64,000 nucleotides of DNA, from the NCBI RefSeq assembly GCF_025602895.1, contig NW_026516306.1, positions 1-64,000 of the forward strand, written 5' to 3'. The notes under the pieces are model-generated. The model searched no databases. It saw only the letters and a program-made list of their open reading frames with translations, and was not told the DNA's origin. A program made the translations under genes and the position numbers. This document shows, piece by piece, positions 1-11,860 of this stretch. The DNA comes from Polychytrium aggregatum. Taxonomy: Eukaryota; Chytridiomycota; Chytridiomycetes; Polychytriales. The first letter of the stretch is position 1, and every line of letters begins with the position of its first letter.

Positions 1-1650
1 GGCAGCCGGACCCAGACGCGGCTGCATGACGACCCGATACTTGCAGTAAGTGGTGGCCGAGCCGTGGATCACCCAGATGTACAGCTCGCTAGCCGGATCC
101 ACAGAGTCGTCCTGGGGCGGTTCGATGTTTTCGGCCAGGGCCACGGACGGACAGTGAGACAGATCCAGGACCTCGAGTTTGGCATGGCGAGAGAGGATCT
201 TGGGCACTGTCGCTGAGAGCTTGTAGGCACTTTGCCACAAGCAAAGTATGCAGGTGCAGAGAGTGGAAGGCCAGGTCCTGGATGAGACATCTGAGATTTG
301 GTAGCAGCCACTCAGGTCCAGATACCGAAGATTGGGACAGGTCCGGATGAGGATTTGCAGGGCGTGCTCCGACAGATCGACATGCCCGGGCAGTGCCAGA
401 TGGGTGAGGCGAGCGCCGATGCGGGCAATGAGACTGAGGGCGTGGTTGGTGATGGCGGTGCCAGAGAGGCAGATCTCGGTGATATGGGGACAGAACGAGA
501 CCAGGGTGGCGACGGTTTCGTCGGTGACCCGAGCACAGTGGTATAGGCCGATGGATTTGAGGTTGGGGCATGCCCCGATGAGCGGAATGAGGTGCGAGTC
601 TGTTATCCGTCGAGAGCCGCAGAAGAGCGATTGGGCCGGCGGTTCGTGTGGGGCCTGGACCGAGAGCTCGGGCAAGGGCCGACGCAGCCCGTCGACGGTC
701 GACGGAGCCGGCAGGCCAACAGTCAGCGAAGTTACCAGCCGGCCGACTGGGGAGAGGCGACTGCTCCGCTTGCTCTTGGCGACTGGGGTCCTTTGGGGGA
801 CAAGTTGGTGGGTTGAGCTGGCCATGGACTCGAGTCGGGAGGCGGTTCGGGAGAGCGGCCCAGGCGAGGACGACCGAATCCGTAGCCGCCAGGAGTCATC
901 GCCAAAGACCGAGGCCGACCGAGCCCCTCGTCGCTGCGGTGGAGAGCCGATTTCCTTGGTCAAGATCAAGCCCTCGATGGCATCGGCAAAGTGGGTGAAC
1001 TGGACGAGCGACTCGAGCCGGGGATGTCGCCACAGGAATGGAGCCGCACAGCTGTGCCAGAGCAGCGAGACGAGGCTGCAGCGCTTGTGATCGCCCGGGG
1101 AGAGATGGGCCATGATCTCGATAACGATCTCGGCAGGTAGATGCAGCCAAGGACGGATTCGTCGCTTCGATCGGCGGTCGCTCGACGCATCGACCGAGCT
1201 GTCCACAGAGGTGCCGGCTCCAGCAGCAGCGGTATCTCTGGTGCGCTTGATCGGCACTGACGGGTGGCCTGCGATTGTTAATGGTCCGCTTGGATGTTGT
1301 GGGGCAGCATATCGTCCCGAGAATGATGTTGTGATCGATGCCTGTGCCGTTGCGGCTTCAGACGGATGTGGTCTCGCTGTCTGCGGTATCCTGGCCAGGG
1401 CTGCCCGCGATCTCTCGGGCCCGACAACAGCACCGGCCAAGTTCGGATATGCCACGGCTCCAGTCGAGGGGCTATTTGAGGGGCTTTTTGAGAATCCGAG
1501 CGATTGAGGTGAAGCCGGTGCCGAGAGAGAGACCATTTCCTCCTCCTGTATCGAGAGCATCTGCATAGAGTCCCACTCGGCCTTGCCGTTCTCGATTCCG
1601 GTCCAGTGGTCCCGCGGGGCGACAGCGTCCAATGACTGGGATTCGGCCAT
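1..1650 (-). CDS. F-box/LRR protein, 3' end outside window
   Basis: A single uninterrupted frame of 550 codons runs from ATG 1650 off the left edge without a stop, so the C-terminus is missing. A low-complexity Ser/Thr/Pro leader of about 170 residues precedes an F-box-like segment near 1140 (LPAEIVIEIMAHL, then CSLVSLLWHSC). A disordered linker follows. From about position 570 there are cysteine-containing leucine-rich repeats of the FBXL/AMN1 type, such as CPNLKSIGLYHC, CPHITEICLSG and CPNLRYLDLSGC. Family knowledge: such proteins are substrate receptors of SCF (Skp1-cullin-F-box) ubiquitin ligases, the F-box binding Skp1 and the LRRs binding substrate. The substrate cannot be inferred. The start is the first ATG of the open frame; an upstream exon is possible but not needed. 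Confidence 0.83.
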   Translation of the reverse strand, partial: MAESQSLDAVAPRDHWTGIENGKAEWDSMQMLSIQEEEMVSLSAPASPQSLGFSKSPSNSPSTGAVAYPNLAGAVVGPERSRAALARIPQTARPHPSEAATAQASITTSFSGRYAAPQHPSGPLTIAGHPSVPIKRTRDTAAAGAGTSVDSSVDASSDRRSKRRIRPWLHLPAEIVIEIMAHLSPGDHKRCSLVSLLWHSCAAPFLWRHPRLESLVQFTHFADAIEGLILTKEIGSPPQRRGARSASVFGDDSWRLRIRSSSPGPLSRTASRLESMASSTHQLVPQRTPVAKSKRSSRLSPVGRLVTSLTVGLPAPSTVDGLRRPLPELSVQAPHEPPAQSLFCGSRRITDSHLIPLIGACPNLKSIGLYHCARVTDETVATLVSFCPHITEICLSGTAITNHALSLIARIGARLTHLALPGHVDLSEHALQILIRTCPNLRYLDLSGCYQISDVSSRTWPSTLCTCILCLWQSAYKLSATVPKILSRHAKLEVLDLSHCPSVALAENIEPPQDDSVDPASELYIWVIHGSATTYCKYRVVMQPRLGPAA

Positions 1651-2336
1651 CCGAGACGCCAGACAAGGTTGTAAACTTGGGGATGTGGATGGTGTTGGCA
1701 AGAGGGAATGGACTTGGCAGCGATGGTCTTGACAGCGATGGAGGACGCTCGAGTCAGGCCTGCAAGCACAAGGCAGACGAGGGATCGGCCAGGGGAGCGA
1801 TAGCGGTGATGCCGGGGATCGGAAACGGGAGCGGCTGGCCTGGGGGTGGGGATGTTGGGTGCAAGTCCGACCAGGGTGGCAGTCGCTGGTTGGAACAAGG
1901 CCGCTGCGACCAGGGTGGGCAAGCACACAGGCCGATTGTCGAGATCGACAGAAACCGACGAAGCGGGTGTGCAAGCACAGACGCAAGCGCAGGATGCGAC
2001 CACAGGATGCGACCACAGGGTGCGAGCCCAGTATGCGAGCTCGGCGATATAAAGAGATGCAGGTCCAAGTATCGGCTTGCCAAGGACAGTCAACGGGCCG
2101 GAAAGCACTCTGGGCACGACGATGGGCACTGGAGTCGGAGGAAAGTCTGCGGCGCCGAGGACGGCCGAGGCTTATGAACGCCGGGATGGACGGAGAAGAT
2201 GGTTTTCGGAGGAATTGCCGTCGGCAGTCAATCAGGACAGCAGGAGCGCACCGGCGAGCGCACCGGCGAGCGCATCCGCGAACGAACGAACAATCAGCAG
2301 CCCGGATGGACCGCCGCATGGATCGGCCGCTCGCTT

Positions 2337-2372
<36 letters not shown>

Positions 2373-3027
2373 AGTTGCCGACGACACCACCCGAATCCAT
2401 CCACCGCCCCATCCCCGGCCTTGGATCTCAAGTACGCTGTCGGACTGTGTGTCGGTCCCAAGGCAGGGCCGGCTCTGGGGGGCGAGTCTCGGCGCCGCTC
2501 GGAAATTTGCAGCATCGGCCAAGGACAGCATCGGCCAAGCATGGCCACGGCAGTGCGCACTACTGCATCGCTCGAGACGATGTGCGATTGATATCCCCAC
2601 GGCCCCCGTCGATAACCCCACGGCCCCGGTTGATACCACCACGGCTTCGGTGGATGTCGGTTTCGGGCCGCCACTGACGGCTTTCCCCGTGTTGGCGCTG
2701 CCCCCTCCTTCGTGGCCCAAGACAGAAAAAAAAAAAAGAAGCGCACCCGCCGCCTGCCTTTCCATCTGGACACTGCATCCATCCAACCAGCCAGCCAGCC
2801 AGGGCTGCCGCGGACGATCGCACCCTCCCCAGCGCCGCTCTCTCCGTCTGCCCGGACGCCTTTTCAAGAATCCAAGTTCAGTCTGGACACCCGGCCTCAA
2901 GCAGACCCTTGGTCATCCGCATCAGCACCAGCACCAGCATCGCATCAGCAACCATCCTCCCATCCTCGATCCAACACACCACCTCCTGGCAAACACACCT
3001 GTCTATCCATCCTGACCTCTTGCAACT
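1651..3027. other. Divergent intergenic region
   Basis: Region between the F-box gene (leftward) and GOT1 (rightward). Open frames here are low-complexity and lack recognisable domains. It contains a (TCG)n microsatellite near 2338-2368, a poly-A run near 2726-2738 and short GC-rich repeats. No gene is supported. Confidence 0.6.
2338..2368. repeat. (TCG)n microsatellite
   Basis: About ten consecutive TCG trinucleotides in the GOT1/F-box intergenic region. The homopolymeric Ser, Val or Asp tracts in the overlapping frames are products of this repeat, not evidence of coding. Confidence 0.9.
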
Positions 3028-4407
3028 ATGTGGCTATCCGACATGCAAAGTAGGTGTTATTCGAGACCATTTTCCAATCTCGGAAGCCAGCGCCGACGAC
3101 CCCACACAGGATCAAACCGAGGCCAAGCCGGACAGGAGAAGAGAGGGATGCAAGTCAAGCACCGATAACGATCGGCCCATGCCTTCTCCCTCTGGCCTGT
3201 GGAGCATATTATCCACTGGACCAGGCTCAATGGCCGAGGCGGCTGTTACGGTGCTCTACCGGATTCTAACATCGTATCCATCTCATCCCCCCCCCTCAAC
3301 GGCAAACAGAAATTGGCGTCGGCCTGACGGCAACCGGCCTGTTCTTTATGTTCTTGGGCGTACTGCTGTTTTTTGACTCGGGTCTACTGGCTATTGGCAA
3401 CGTAAGTCGCCCCAGAAGCGAATCTATTCGACCGAGCCTCTCCCCCTCGCTATGGATTGATGTTGTGCTGGACAGTGGGGCTGCCGATGCAGGATAGCTA
3501 CGGATGGGTGGTGTTCATAGATCTGCTTGTTGGTGTCGCATCGCAGCATCGCTCTCCTGGATCCAAGGCATCGCATTGCAGCATCGCATTGCAGCATCGC
3601 TCTCCCCTGGATCTTCACTGATATAAACTTCAACCTTTGCTTTGTCGTCTCGATCTCTGTCGGACTGGCACCCAACTTTTCATGTCGGGCCTGCGTCGGC
3701 GCATTCGCCCACACAGATCCTCTTCCTCTCGGGCTTGACGCTGGTCATTGGATTCAACAAGACCATTGCCTTTTTCATGAGGAAACAAAAGATTCTGGGA
3801 ACGGTCTGCTTCATCGGAGGCATCTTCATTGTCTTTCTGAAATGGCCAGTCGTGGGCATGATGGTCGAGCTCTTTGGCTTCATTAACCTGTTCGGGTAAG
3901 CACTGTCGCGATGAACTCGAGCCACAGGTGGTCGACTCGGTGGTCGACTCGGTGGTCGACTCGGTGGTCGACTCGATGGCTCGGACCATTCCTTCGCTTG
4001 CAGTCTCGGGCACGGGATCCTGGGATATCACTTCGGCTGCCAGCCCGATGCAACTCGGTCCAGACTGGACTGGACTGGACTGGGTGTCCTGACCATGATC
4101 TGCGACATCTCTCGTTCCCCTTGCCCCTCTCCATCACTCTCTTTCTTTCTGCAGCGACTTTTTCCCTGTTGTCATCGGCTTCCTGAGGAAAATGCCAGTC
4201 ATTGGCCCGATTCTGAATCTTCCGGGGATCGCTCAGGTGCGTCCGGGTTTGATACGAGGGGAGACTTTGAAGCCAAAATCTGGACCAGTGCCGGAACACT
4301 GACACTGCTGGTCTTGCCCTTGCACTTGCACTTGCACTTGCACTCGCTCCTTGCCATGCAACCCTCAGATCGTCAATCGCATCTCCGGCACACGATTGCC
4401 CGTTTGA
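3028..4407 (+). CDS. GOT1: Golgi transport protein Got1
   Basis: Five exons: 3028-3049, 3310-3401, 3717-3895, 4155-4236 and 4369-4407. All introns are GT-AG, in phase, and the model gives 137 residues, matching the usual Got1 length of about 138. The protein starts MWLSDMQKIGVGLT, has four hydrophobic helices ([56 protein letters not shown]) and the conserved tail [15 protein letters not shown]-like segment ending [10 protein letters not shown]. Got1/GOLT1 proteins are small tetraspan proteins of early Golgi and COPII vesicles acting in ER-Golgi traffic. The last exon encodes only 12 residues. Convergent with eS30 downstream. Confidence 0.95.
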
Positions 4408-4956
4408 TCTCGGCAGCAGAGGACATTTCCCGCACAGGCCACGAGCCGAGGCGAGTCTGGCGCGGTCGACACCGAGATCGGCAGGCAAAATGTGCTCGAC
4501 AGGAACAGGGATCACAGACGTCGGCACCAACGACTCCTCCAGCAGCCCAGTCGATTTGCGGATCTCGGACCCCGGCAGCCGTGCGTGGGTTATAGCATCT
4601 ATCGAAAAACAGGCGTCACAGCCAAGCGAAAAAATATATATACATTGTTGCAACCGGGGGAACTGCCCGACCAACCACAGCCAATCCCGATGGTGTTCTG
4701 AATACGACGCATGCAGGGCGATGATCGAATCTCATGGCACAGATTCAGCCATTTGGATGGGTGCGTCGGGATCCAGAAAGAAACGACAGCCCCGGCTCAA
4801 AACAGGGTGGTATTCCGTTTCGTTTTGGGAACGCGCGGTAGAAGCAGAGCCTTCGCAATCGACTTTTATGCGCGCTGTAGTCTTTTTTGGTTTATTGAAC
4901 ATGCAAGCTACAAGTGGCGGAGAATCGAGTGGACATTCCCGGAAAGGACAACTTGT
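4408..4956. other. Convergent intergenic spacer
   Basis: 3' regions of GOT1 and eS30 face each other here. No conserved reading frame or RNA-like structure was seen. Confidence 0.6.
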
Positions 4957-5281
4957 TTACTTGTCGCTGTTGTTGGGGTTCATCTTTCGCTTTCCGAAAC
5001 CGGCAACAGCGTTGACGAAGCGGCGAGTGTACAAGAGACGCTTCTTGGCACGGCCTGGAATTGGAGGGACACCACGCACGGAGCAGCAATCAGCATCAAC
5101 ATCAACATCAGCATCAGCATCGTCTTCTTGCACAAATGCACGCAGACCGCTGGCCGCGCCAGGGCTGGGCTGGGTCGAGATACCCACCAGTGACCTTCTT
5201 CTTCTTGCCTTCCTGCTTGGCAACCTTGGGAGTTTGGCCCTTGACCTTACCGGCACGGGCGAGAGAACCGTGGACTTTACC
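4957..5281 (-). CDS. RPS30: 40S ribosomal protein eS30
   Basis: Exons 5281-5188 and 5054-4957 encode 63 residues: [16 protein letters not shown] at the N-terminus and [16 protein letters not shown] plus GKRKMNP near the C-terminus, the full conserved eS30 core. The initiator Met must lie on a further upstream exon: the ATG just before the 5281 acceptor reads into TAA after four codons. One candidate exon is 5374-5330 with donor GTGAGT, leaving a 48-nt intron. The alternative, common in fungal ribosomal protein genes, is an ATG-only exon further away (an ATG followed by GTCAGT lies near 6070). No ubiquitin-like (FUBI) moiety precedes the S30 part in any frame examined, so it appears to be a stand-alone eS30 as in yeast. 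Confidence 0.9.
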
Positions 5282-5374
5282 CTGCGTTCATCCGAATCAA
5301 TAGTAAGAGCTTGTTAATAATCAACTCACGTTCCAAGAAAGGAGGAGGATGTCTCCAGATACGTCTGCGTCCAT

Positions 5375-6670
5375 CCGTCCGTCCGATTCATCGATCGCTC
5401 CCTGGATTCTTGGTTGCTGGTGTCCAAGAGTGCCGTGTGATTTTTGCTTCGTACACAGGCCCCAGCCCGGATGGGTGTTGACTCTCGAGCAGCCCACAAA
5501 GTGCTTCAAATCGGCGCCGTTCGAGCATCTTGAACAGCCAAAATTGTAGTCCCAGCTCAGCACGCCATCGAACTCGCAGGCTCCAAGGTCGGCAGGGCCA
5601 GCGAGCGGCGGTTCTCGTCGGAAGAGAGGCCGCGACAGCACAGACAAGTCTGGCCCGCTCAGAGGCCAGTGTCCGCGCGGCGCCTGCCAAACCACCGGAG
5701 CCAGAGAACGCCCAAAGGTTCGAAAGTCCAGTTCGCCAGAGAACGTCCAAGTGAATTGCCTCGATAACACAGGCGCCCTAAGAAGCCGTTGTTGATATCG
5801 CTGTTGTGGCTGCATCCGCTGGCGATGTTGAGTCGAGTCGAGTTTGTCCAGACGGCCAGAGTCGGGTCGAGTCGAGTCGAGTTGATACGGCTGCGCCAGC
5901 CAACCAAGGATCGGCAGCATATGGGCAGATGGACGGACGGATGGACGAATGGACGGATGGACGAATGGGCGGATGGGCGGATGGATGGATGGATGGATGG
6001 ATGGATGGATGGATGGGCAGTGGGGCGTCCTCGGCAGAGACTCGAAATGCAGGCAATCCTAGAGATACTGACCATTGTGTAATAGAGTGAGTATCAAGTC
6101 GAATGCGTGGAGAGGGAGCTCATAACGGGCCGCCCTTCGGTGTGGCTCATATCTCTGCCGCCCACTGGCGAGCGAGGCGGCTGCTGACATAAGCCGCCTG
6201 TGGCTTACCGAGTCACGTGAACAAGCCATCCCGGATATTGAATGCCACACACACACATCCACGGTTGTCCGTCTCACACCGCAGAACAGCAGCAACAGCA
6301 GCAGGGAGGATCGGAGGCGTGCATCGGGGAGTGGGGGGCATGGTGGTTTTCATTTGATACAAGCAGACAAGCGCTGCGAAGAAAAAAAAAAGGAAAGAAT
6401 AAAGCATATTCTCAATGGCAGAGTCCAGCACCGAGGGCAGCATGGGTGGACAAGTATTAGAGCCGGGGGACCAGATCGAGCGAGGGGGTGAGGCAACAGG
6501 GCAAGCGACAAGCGCCAAGACGCACTCGATCAGAGACCAGGCCGAGAAGCAGCAAGGTCGCTTGAGCTCGTCGATCGCACGACCATCGCTCAGCCGGCAT
6601 TCGCTGTTCTGCCGTCCGGTAACCAGTGGGATGGGCGTTGGAGGCAAGACGACGGCCAAGGCGTCGGCTG
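5375..6670. other. Intergenic / eS30 upstream region
   Basis: Lies between eS30 and the 3' end of prohibitin. It contains a GATG-rich repeat (5930-6016) and a purine-rich A-run near 6380. It may hold the first eS30 exon. No other gene is supported. Confidence 0.5.
5930..6016. repeat. (GATG)n / GATGGACG microsatellite
   Basis: Degenerate GATGGACG units pass into pure ATGG repeats over about 85 bp. The Pro-Ser-Ile-His or Met-Asp-Gly tracts in overlapping frames are simply its translation. Confidence 0.9.
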
Positions 6671-8013
6671 TTACTTCAGGTTCAGCAGGTAGTTGGCGCT
6701 GCTGCCACCCGCCTTGCTACCGCCGCTCGGCAGCCATGTGACGTTGCCGGAGGATGCCAGAGTGGCCGCAATGTCCTTGGAAGCATCAATGCGGCGAAGC
6801 TCGACCAAGCCAAGTCCGGCCTTCTGTAGCGACTGCGAGATGAGATCGGCCGCCGTCGATTCACCCTCGGCGCGGATGATGGCTGCCAGCTTCTCCTGCT
6901 CAGCCTTCTCGACAATGAAACGAGCGCGTTCAGCCTCCTGCTGGGCTGGAAAAAAACAATCCCGCAAGCAATCGAGCCGGGTTAGCCGTAAGCCAGCGTA
7001 TTTGGTTACGCAAAGCCTCACACTGGTGCGACAGGATCATTTCAGAAGCTATATAGATCGGGAATGCATACCAATCTGCTTCTGCTCGACGGCCTGGGTA
7101 AACTCCTTGCCAAAAGTCAAGTGGGTCTATGGCAACCGAAGAAGCATGTGGCGCGTCAGTCCAGGGAAACTAGGCTATGTGGATGATGGCTCGACCGCAA
7201 TCCGATTGGACGAGACCGAGCAGCTGGATCTCGCCTCGGGGCGGGATCATCGGGGCACGCTGGGCACCGTCAAGTAACTCACAATCGAGACATCTTCCAG
7301 GACCAGTCCGAACTCGGAGGCACGCTTGAGAAGATCTTCGCGGATACGCTGAGAGACCTGTCGATGCAAACCCGATGCAATGTCAGTCGACTGGGATCGG
7401 AGGGAGGAAGCCGGCACGATCGCAAGCAATCAACACAACCGGAATCGATCGGCATGGCTGCAGCTGCCACCAACAGAGCCGGAGCGAGCTATCAACCCGG
7501 CTACAGAGTTGGAGCCGGCGAGCCGGGCCGACCAGCCGATCGGTCCAGATCACCGCTCCTATCCGAGGCAGGAATGCTCACCAGTTCACGCTGGGTAATC
7601 AGCTCTCCGGCGTCAAACTGGGCAACGACGGCCTTGAGAACTTCGTTGCCGATCGAGGGCAAGACACGGTCGTCATAGTCGGTGCCGAGGCTCTGGTAGA
7701 TCTTGGGGAGGCGCTCATAGTCCGGGCGATGGAGGACACGCAGAGTGAGCGAGATCATCTGCATGTCCTTGGATCCGGTTGTGGTCGAGATGTTGCGGGG
7801 TCGGGTACGGACATCAAAGTAGATGGCGCGCTGCCACCATGGGATCAGAAAGTGGGTGCCTTCGCCAACGACCGAAGGCAGGACACCGCGGGCACGATCA
7901 AAGAGAACCGCGCGATGACCGCCTTCGACGTTGTACATGGAGTACTGGACACCGCTGACGAGGGCGCCGATGGGGATGGCCCAGCGGGCCAGAGATTCCA
8001 GAACAGCGGCCAT
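6671..8013 (-). CDS. PHB1: Prohibitin 1
   Basis: Exons 8013-7582, 7357-7283, 7126-7072 and 6945-6671 join in phase to give 278 residues, the normal PHB1 length. The N-terminus has a hydrophobic anchor ([20 protein letters not shown]). It is followed by the SPFH/prohibitin domain ([56 protein letters not shown]) and the coiled-coil region [20 protein letters not shown] with [17 protein letters not shown]. Prohibitins 1 and 2 form ring complexes in the inner mitochondrial membrane that regulate m-AAA protease and cristae structure. The gene ends with the typical short basic tail before TAA. The introns are GT-AG and 50-230 nt long. Confidence 0.97.
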
Positions 8014-9150
8014 GATGCGTGAGTGGAGGATGAACGGATGTGCGTGAGGTGGCTGGTTCGGCTATGGCTTGGGGATGCGAGCGCAGGAAGGCCGTGGACA
8101 CTGTCGATGCTGGATTTGCGGTCCAGGAGCAGTGGGCTACTGGGGCGGGCGGGTCGGTGTCCGAGGGTGGGCTGGCCGGCGCAGAGCTGGGATCTCAGGA
8201 GACGGCGTCGAGATTCCTGTTGCTTGGAGGAAAAAGCAAAAGCAGAGGCCAGAAATCGCCCCAGGACAAGCGGCGCGGCCGCAGGACGGCTGGTTCGAGT
8301 GCATTAGAAATGGGTCACGTGGCGTGCGTTGGCAACAGGGCGGACAACGTGACGCAATATGATTGGGAGGCCTGCGAAAGAAAGCATGTCTGCGTGGAGA
8401 GAGTGCTTGGAGAGAGTGCTTCGAGAGAGTGCCCGTGGTGAGCAGTGCCCGTGGAGGTGCAACCGATAGGCGCACGACCGCATGTTCTCTTGTCTTCGTT
8501 GGCGATCCAGCAGTACTGGTGCCGCGATGCGGGAGTGTGGTGCATTCCTTCGACCACTTCAGGCCATGACGGGCAATGTGCAGGTGTGTATTCAGGACAA
8601 GAAAAAAGCGACAGCCTTCACACAAACCAGGGTGTCCGGTCTCGTTCTGGGCGCTCAGATATCAGATGTCAAGTCGCAGAAGCTCAACAAACATGGACGG
8701 TACCCCTCGCTCGGACATGCACATGTGCAACAGAGGCAGGCAAACCGATAAGTAGACAGACGCAGGGCCAAATGCAAACGCAAACGGCGAGACCCCTATC
8801 TGCATTGTGTGATCCGGCTTGCAGAGAATTGTGCGCGGACCCCGGCAAACGAGCAGGAGCCCAGACACACGGTTCGATCGCTCCAGGGGGTTGCGTCTGC
8901 CAGACACGAGAGACCCATCCCACGCTCACGAGCAACCTCGGTCCACCAGGCGCCGAAGATGCTCCGGAATACAAGTAGGCAAGGGACCCATGTTCAAGCA
9001 AATCAAACAACTCCACTGCAATCGCGGGACACATGACAGAATAAATAGGCCGCATCACTGAGATGGGAGAGAGGGGGCGATAGGGCTAGTAGCTCGGGTG
9101 AAAGGGCAAGTGCGACGGGAGCGTGTAGCTGGGGTCTGGAAAGGAAATAT
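8014..9150. other. Intergenic: PHB1 promoter and 3' flank of SAP gene
   Basis: No gene supported. Short open frames here have no domain signature and no plausible splice chain. The right part probably holds the 3' UTR of the polyQ/SAP gene. Confidence 0.5.
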
Positions 9151-9506
9151 TCAATAGAGAGGAGGGAATCCAAATGAGTTGCTGAGGCTTACTGAGCGCG
9201 GGACGGATACAAAGACCACGACATCCAGAGGGGAGGGGATCTGCCGCACCTTCCTCCATCGACGGCGAGCCCACATGGTCGCAGTAACGAGGTCGGACAG
9301 TTTCGTTCGCAGATCAGCACCAGAACCTACCCATGGCCCAGGATTGCTGATCGATTTGCATTTGCTGCATCTGGAGTGGGAGCTGGTCCGATGTTGAGAA
9401 GCGTCGCTGGGCTAGTATCTCTTGAGGATAGACAAAGTTGGGATCGAGCAGGGGCTGGCCCTGTGGCTGATGGAACATGGGGCTAGGTTGTTGTTGCTGC
9501 TGCTGC

Positions 9507-9537
<31 letters not shown>

Positions 9538-9607
9538 GGAGAGATGGTTGCAAAACAGTATCAGTGGGAAATGAGGGAGATGGGGTTATCATGTTAAGGT
9601 GGTGCGC

Positions 9608-9640
<33 letters not shown>

Positions 9641-11085
9641 TTGGAGCATGTCATGGGCTTGCTGTGCCTCGCTAAAGCCGTTGGGCATGAGACCGGCTTG
9701 CTGAGCAGCGGCCATGACCGAGACTTGCGTCGGAAACATGGACAAAGTGGCGTTATCGGGAATGCCGCCGACGCCATAATGACTCTGTGCGCCATACATG
9801 GCCGGGTCGACGTCGGTGCCATTGGCTCCAGCAGCTCCAGTAGTGCTGCCGGGCAGCGGGGATACGATGGACGAGTTTTGCAGCGGCGAGGACGAGTGCA
9901 TATGCATGCCCGAGTGCATGGCCGAGGCATGGCTGGGGGCCAAGGGCCGTGTGACTCGCGAGTCAGAGAAGGATCGTGGCCGGCCAACAATGGCCTTGGG
10001 CACATTGACGATGCTCTTGCGGCGGTTGGAGAGCGCCATGGGCGAAGGATAGGGAGCCACCTTGGGAGAGCCAAAGTTGTTGCCGCTCGCATCGACGGCC
10101 ATGCCAGCCAGGGCGTTTGGATCGGTCGCTTCGCCAAAGGGCTTGGTCCCAGGCATCTCAGCAAGACCGGCTGACATGGGCTGATCGAGGAAGGAAATGA
10201 TGGGCTGCGAATTGGCCATGTGGGCGGCTTGCTGGGCAGCAACCGACTGGCTAGGGTCGAGCGTGTTGGCAGGGGCAGGGGCGGCGGCATTGGGCGTGGA
10301 GGCAGCTTCGGCAGTCGCCGCCTCGGGGCCACGGGGAGGTGGACAGACCACCGACAGACCGTTGTGGCGGGCCTCGTTGCGGGACTTTGCGGCAGCCATC
10401 TCCTCCTGAAGGCGCTCGATCAGAGTGGCTTTCTTGCCAGTGTTGGGAAGACTGCGAACCTTAAGCAGCTCCTTCAGCTCGTTGACGGTCACGTCCTCGA
10501 CATCGACCTTTTGGATATCTTCGTCGAGCAACTTCCATTTTTCCTCGTCGCTCAGCTTTTCTTTGCTTCGCACTCGGGGGATGGCGATTGGCAGTAGGAT
10601 GGCGGTTTGGGCGTTGTTGGTGCCGAGCTGCGGACGGAAGGGGCTGACAAGAGAGACATCGTCCCCGGGCTTGGTGCCCAGGGGAGCAAGGTTGCTGGTG
10701 ATCTTGAGGCTCTTTTTGCGGCCAGACAGCGAGGACTCGCCGTCGACAGCAGTGGGCGTATGGCCGTCGCCGGAGAGAGTGTTGCGATCGGCGGACACGC
10801 GGAGGGCGGACTCGATTGGGGAGGCAGAGGGTAAAGTCGATGGCTGGACAGAGCCGGGCATGGTCATGGCTCTGGGCCGGGTGGCGGCGGCACGAGCGCC
10901 AAGGGCCGACATGGAAACAGGAGCAGGATTATTGATGGCCGACATTGGGGTGGGGCCGTGTTGAGCAGGGAAAAGCGAGGGATGCATCGAAGTTTGTGAC
11001 AGGAGAACGGCAGAACGTTCGTGAGGGTGCTGGTGGACATACATTTGCTCTGGATGGACAATACGTCCTTGTTCGTGCTGGGCCA

Positions 11086-11116
<31 letters not shown>

Positions 11117-11860
11117 GAACACCTGCTGCTGGAAAGACTGCTGCTGGAAAGGCTGCATGGCACTGAACTGGCTCGAGGTGAAGTTGTTCAGGCCGCCTAC
11201 AGTGCCAAGGGAAAACGATCGGGAGCGGGGCCCGCTAGTCGACGACATTGATATGGCGGGGTGCTGGGAAAGGTTAGGGTCATCCATGGGGTTAACCGGA
11301 ACCGTCAGGGACGAGGGTGTGGTGGGTTGCTGGAGGGACTCCTGGGAGGCCATATAGTCGGAGCCGGCCTGCGAATAGGTGGGCTGACCATCGCTGATGC
11401 CGGACGGATAAGAGTCGGCCGACCAGCTCTCGATGGGTGGGTTGTTGGTGAGATCGTAGATGGTCTGGCTGTTGTCGAAGGAGGAGGTTTTGATCATGGG
11501 ATGGAAAGCGGCCTGTTGGACGGCATGCTGGGCAGCTTGTTGGGCGTAGTGGGACTGATGCATGTCGATATACTGCTGCTGCTGCTGCTGCTGTTGCTGC
11601 AATTGGACTTGCTCGGCGTAGGAGTTACGGATGTCCATAGGCACGCCCCGGTGGTGGGCCTCCTGGGAGGGCAGGGTATCCATGGCGGGGTGAATGTGCT
11701 GGCGGGGACTTTGGTGAAACTCTGATGGCTGGCTCAGCTCAAAATTCTGGATTGTGCCGGGGTAATACGGTGAAGCTTGCAAGTGCTGCTCGACAGCGAG
11801 CTGCTGCTGGTGCTGCTGGTGCTGGATGTAGATATCGGATTGTGAAGCAGACCAATCCAT
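9151..11860 (-). CDS. PolyQ-rich SAP-domain protein, probable transcription/chromatin regulator
   Basis: A long exon (11860-9331) and a short last exon (9191-9151; donor GTAGGT, acceptor CTCAG) give 856 residues. If the intron is retained, the protein ends five residues after the junction at 9314. Glutamine tracts (CAA/CAG mixed) occur at four places: around residues 95, 250, 740 and 775. Near residue 455 is a SAP-type helix-extension-helix: VTVNELKELLKVRSLPNTGK then ATLIERLQEEM. SAP domains bind AT-rich scaffold DNA. The rest is Ser/Pro/Met-rich and disordered, with basic stretches such as RSKEKLSDEEKWKLL upstream of SAP. Fungal polyQ proteins of this kind are usually transcription coregulators, but no DNA-binding domain other than SAP is visible and no named orthologue was recognised. 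Confidence 0.82.
9488..9540 (-). repeat. CAA/CAG repeat coding polyglutamine
   Basis: About 17 consecutive Gln codons inside the SAP-domain gene. Further tracts lie near 9608-9645, 11085-11118 and 11570-11602. CAG/CAA mixing suggests selection for Gln rather than a simple expansion. Confidence 0.9.

Noticed and set aside
1278-2129. 283-codon minus-strand frame overlapping the F-box gene
   Set aside because: Out of frame with the F-box and LRR motifs; composition typical of a GC-rich shadow.
5321-5920. 199-codon minus-strand frame upstream of eS30, considered as a ubiquitin-like (FUBI) fusion partner
   Set aside because: No ubiquitin fold motif or LGG end; only its last 15 codons remain as a candidate eS30 leader.
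9477-10174. Plus-strand frames with polyCys or polyLeu opposite the SAP gene
   Set aside because: Antisense shadows of the polyGln codons; no domain, no splice logic.
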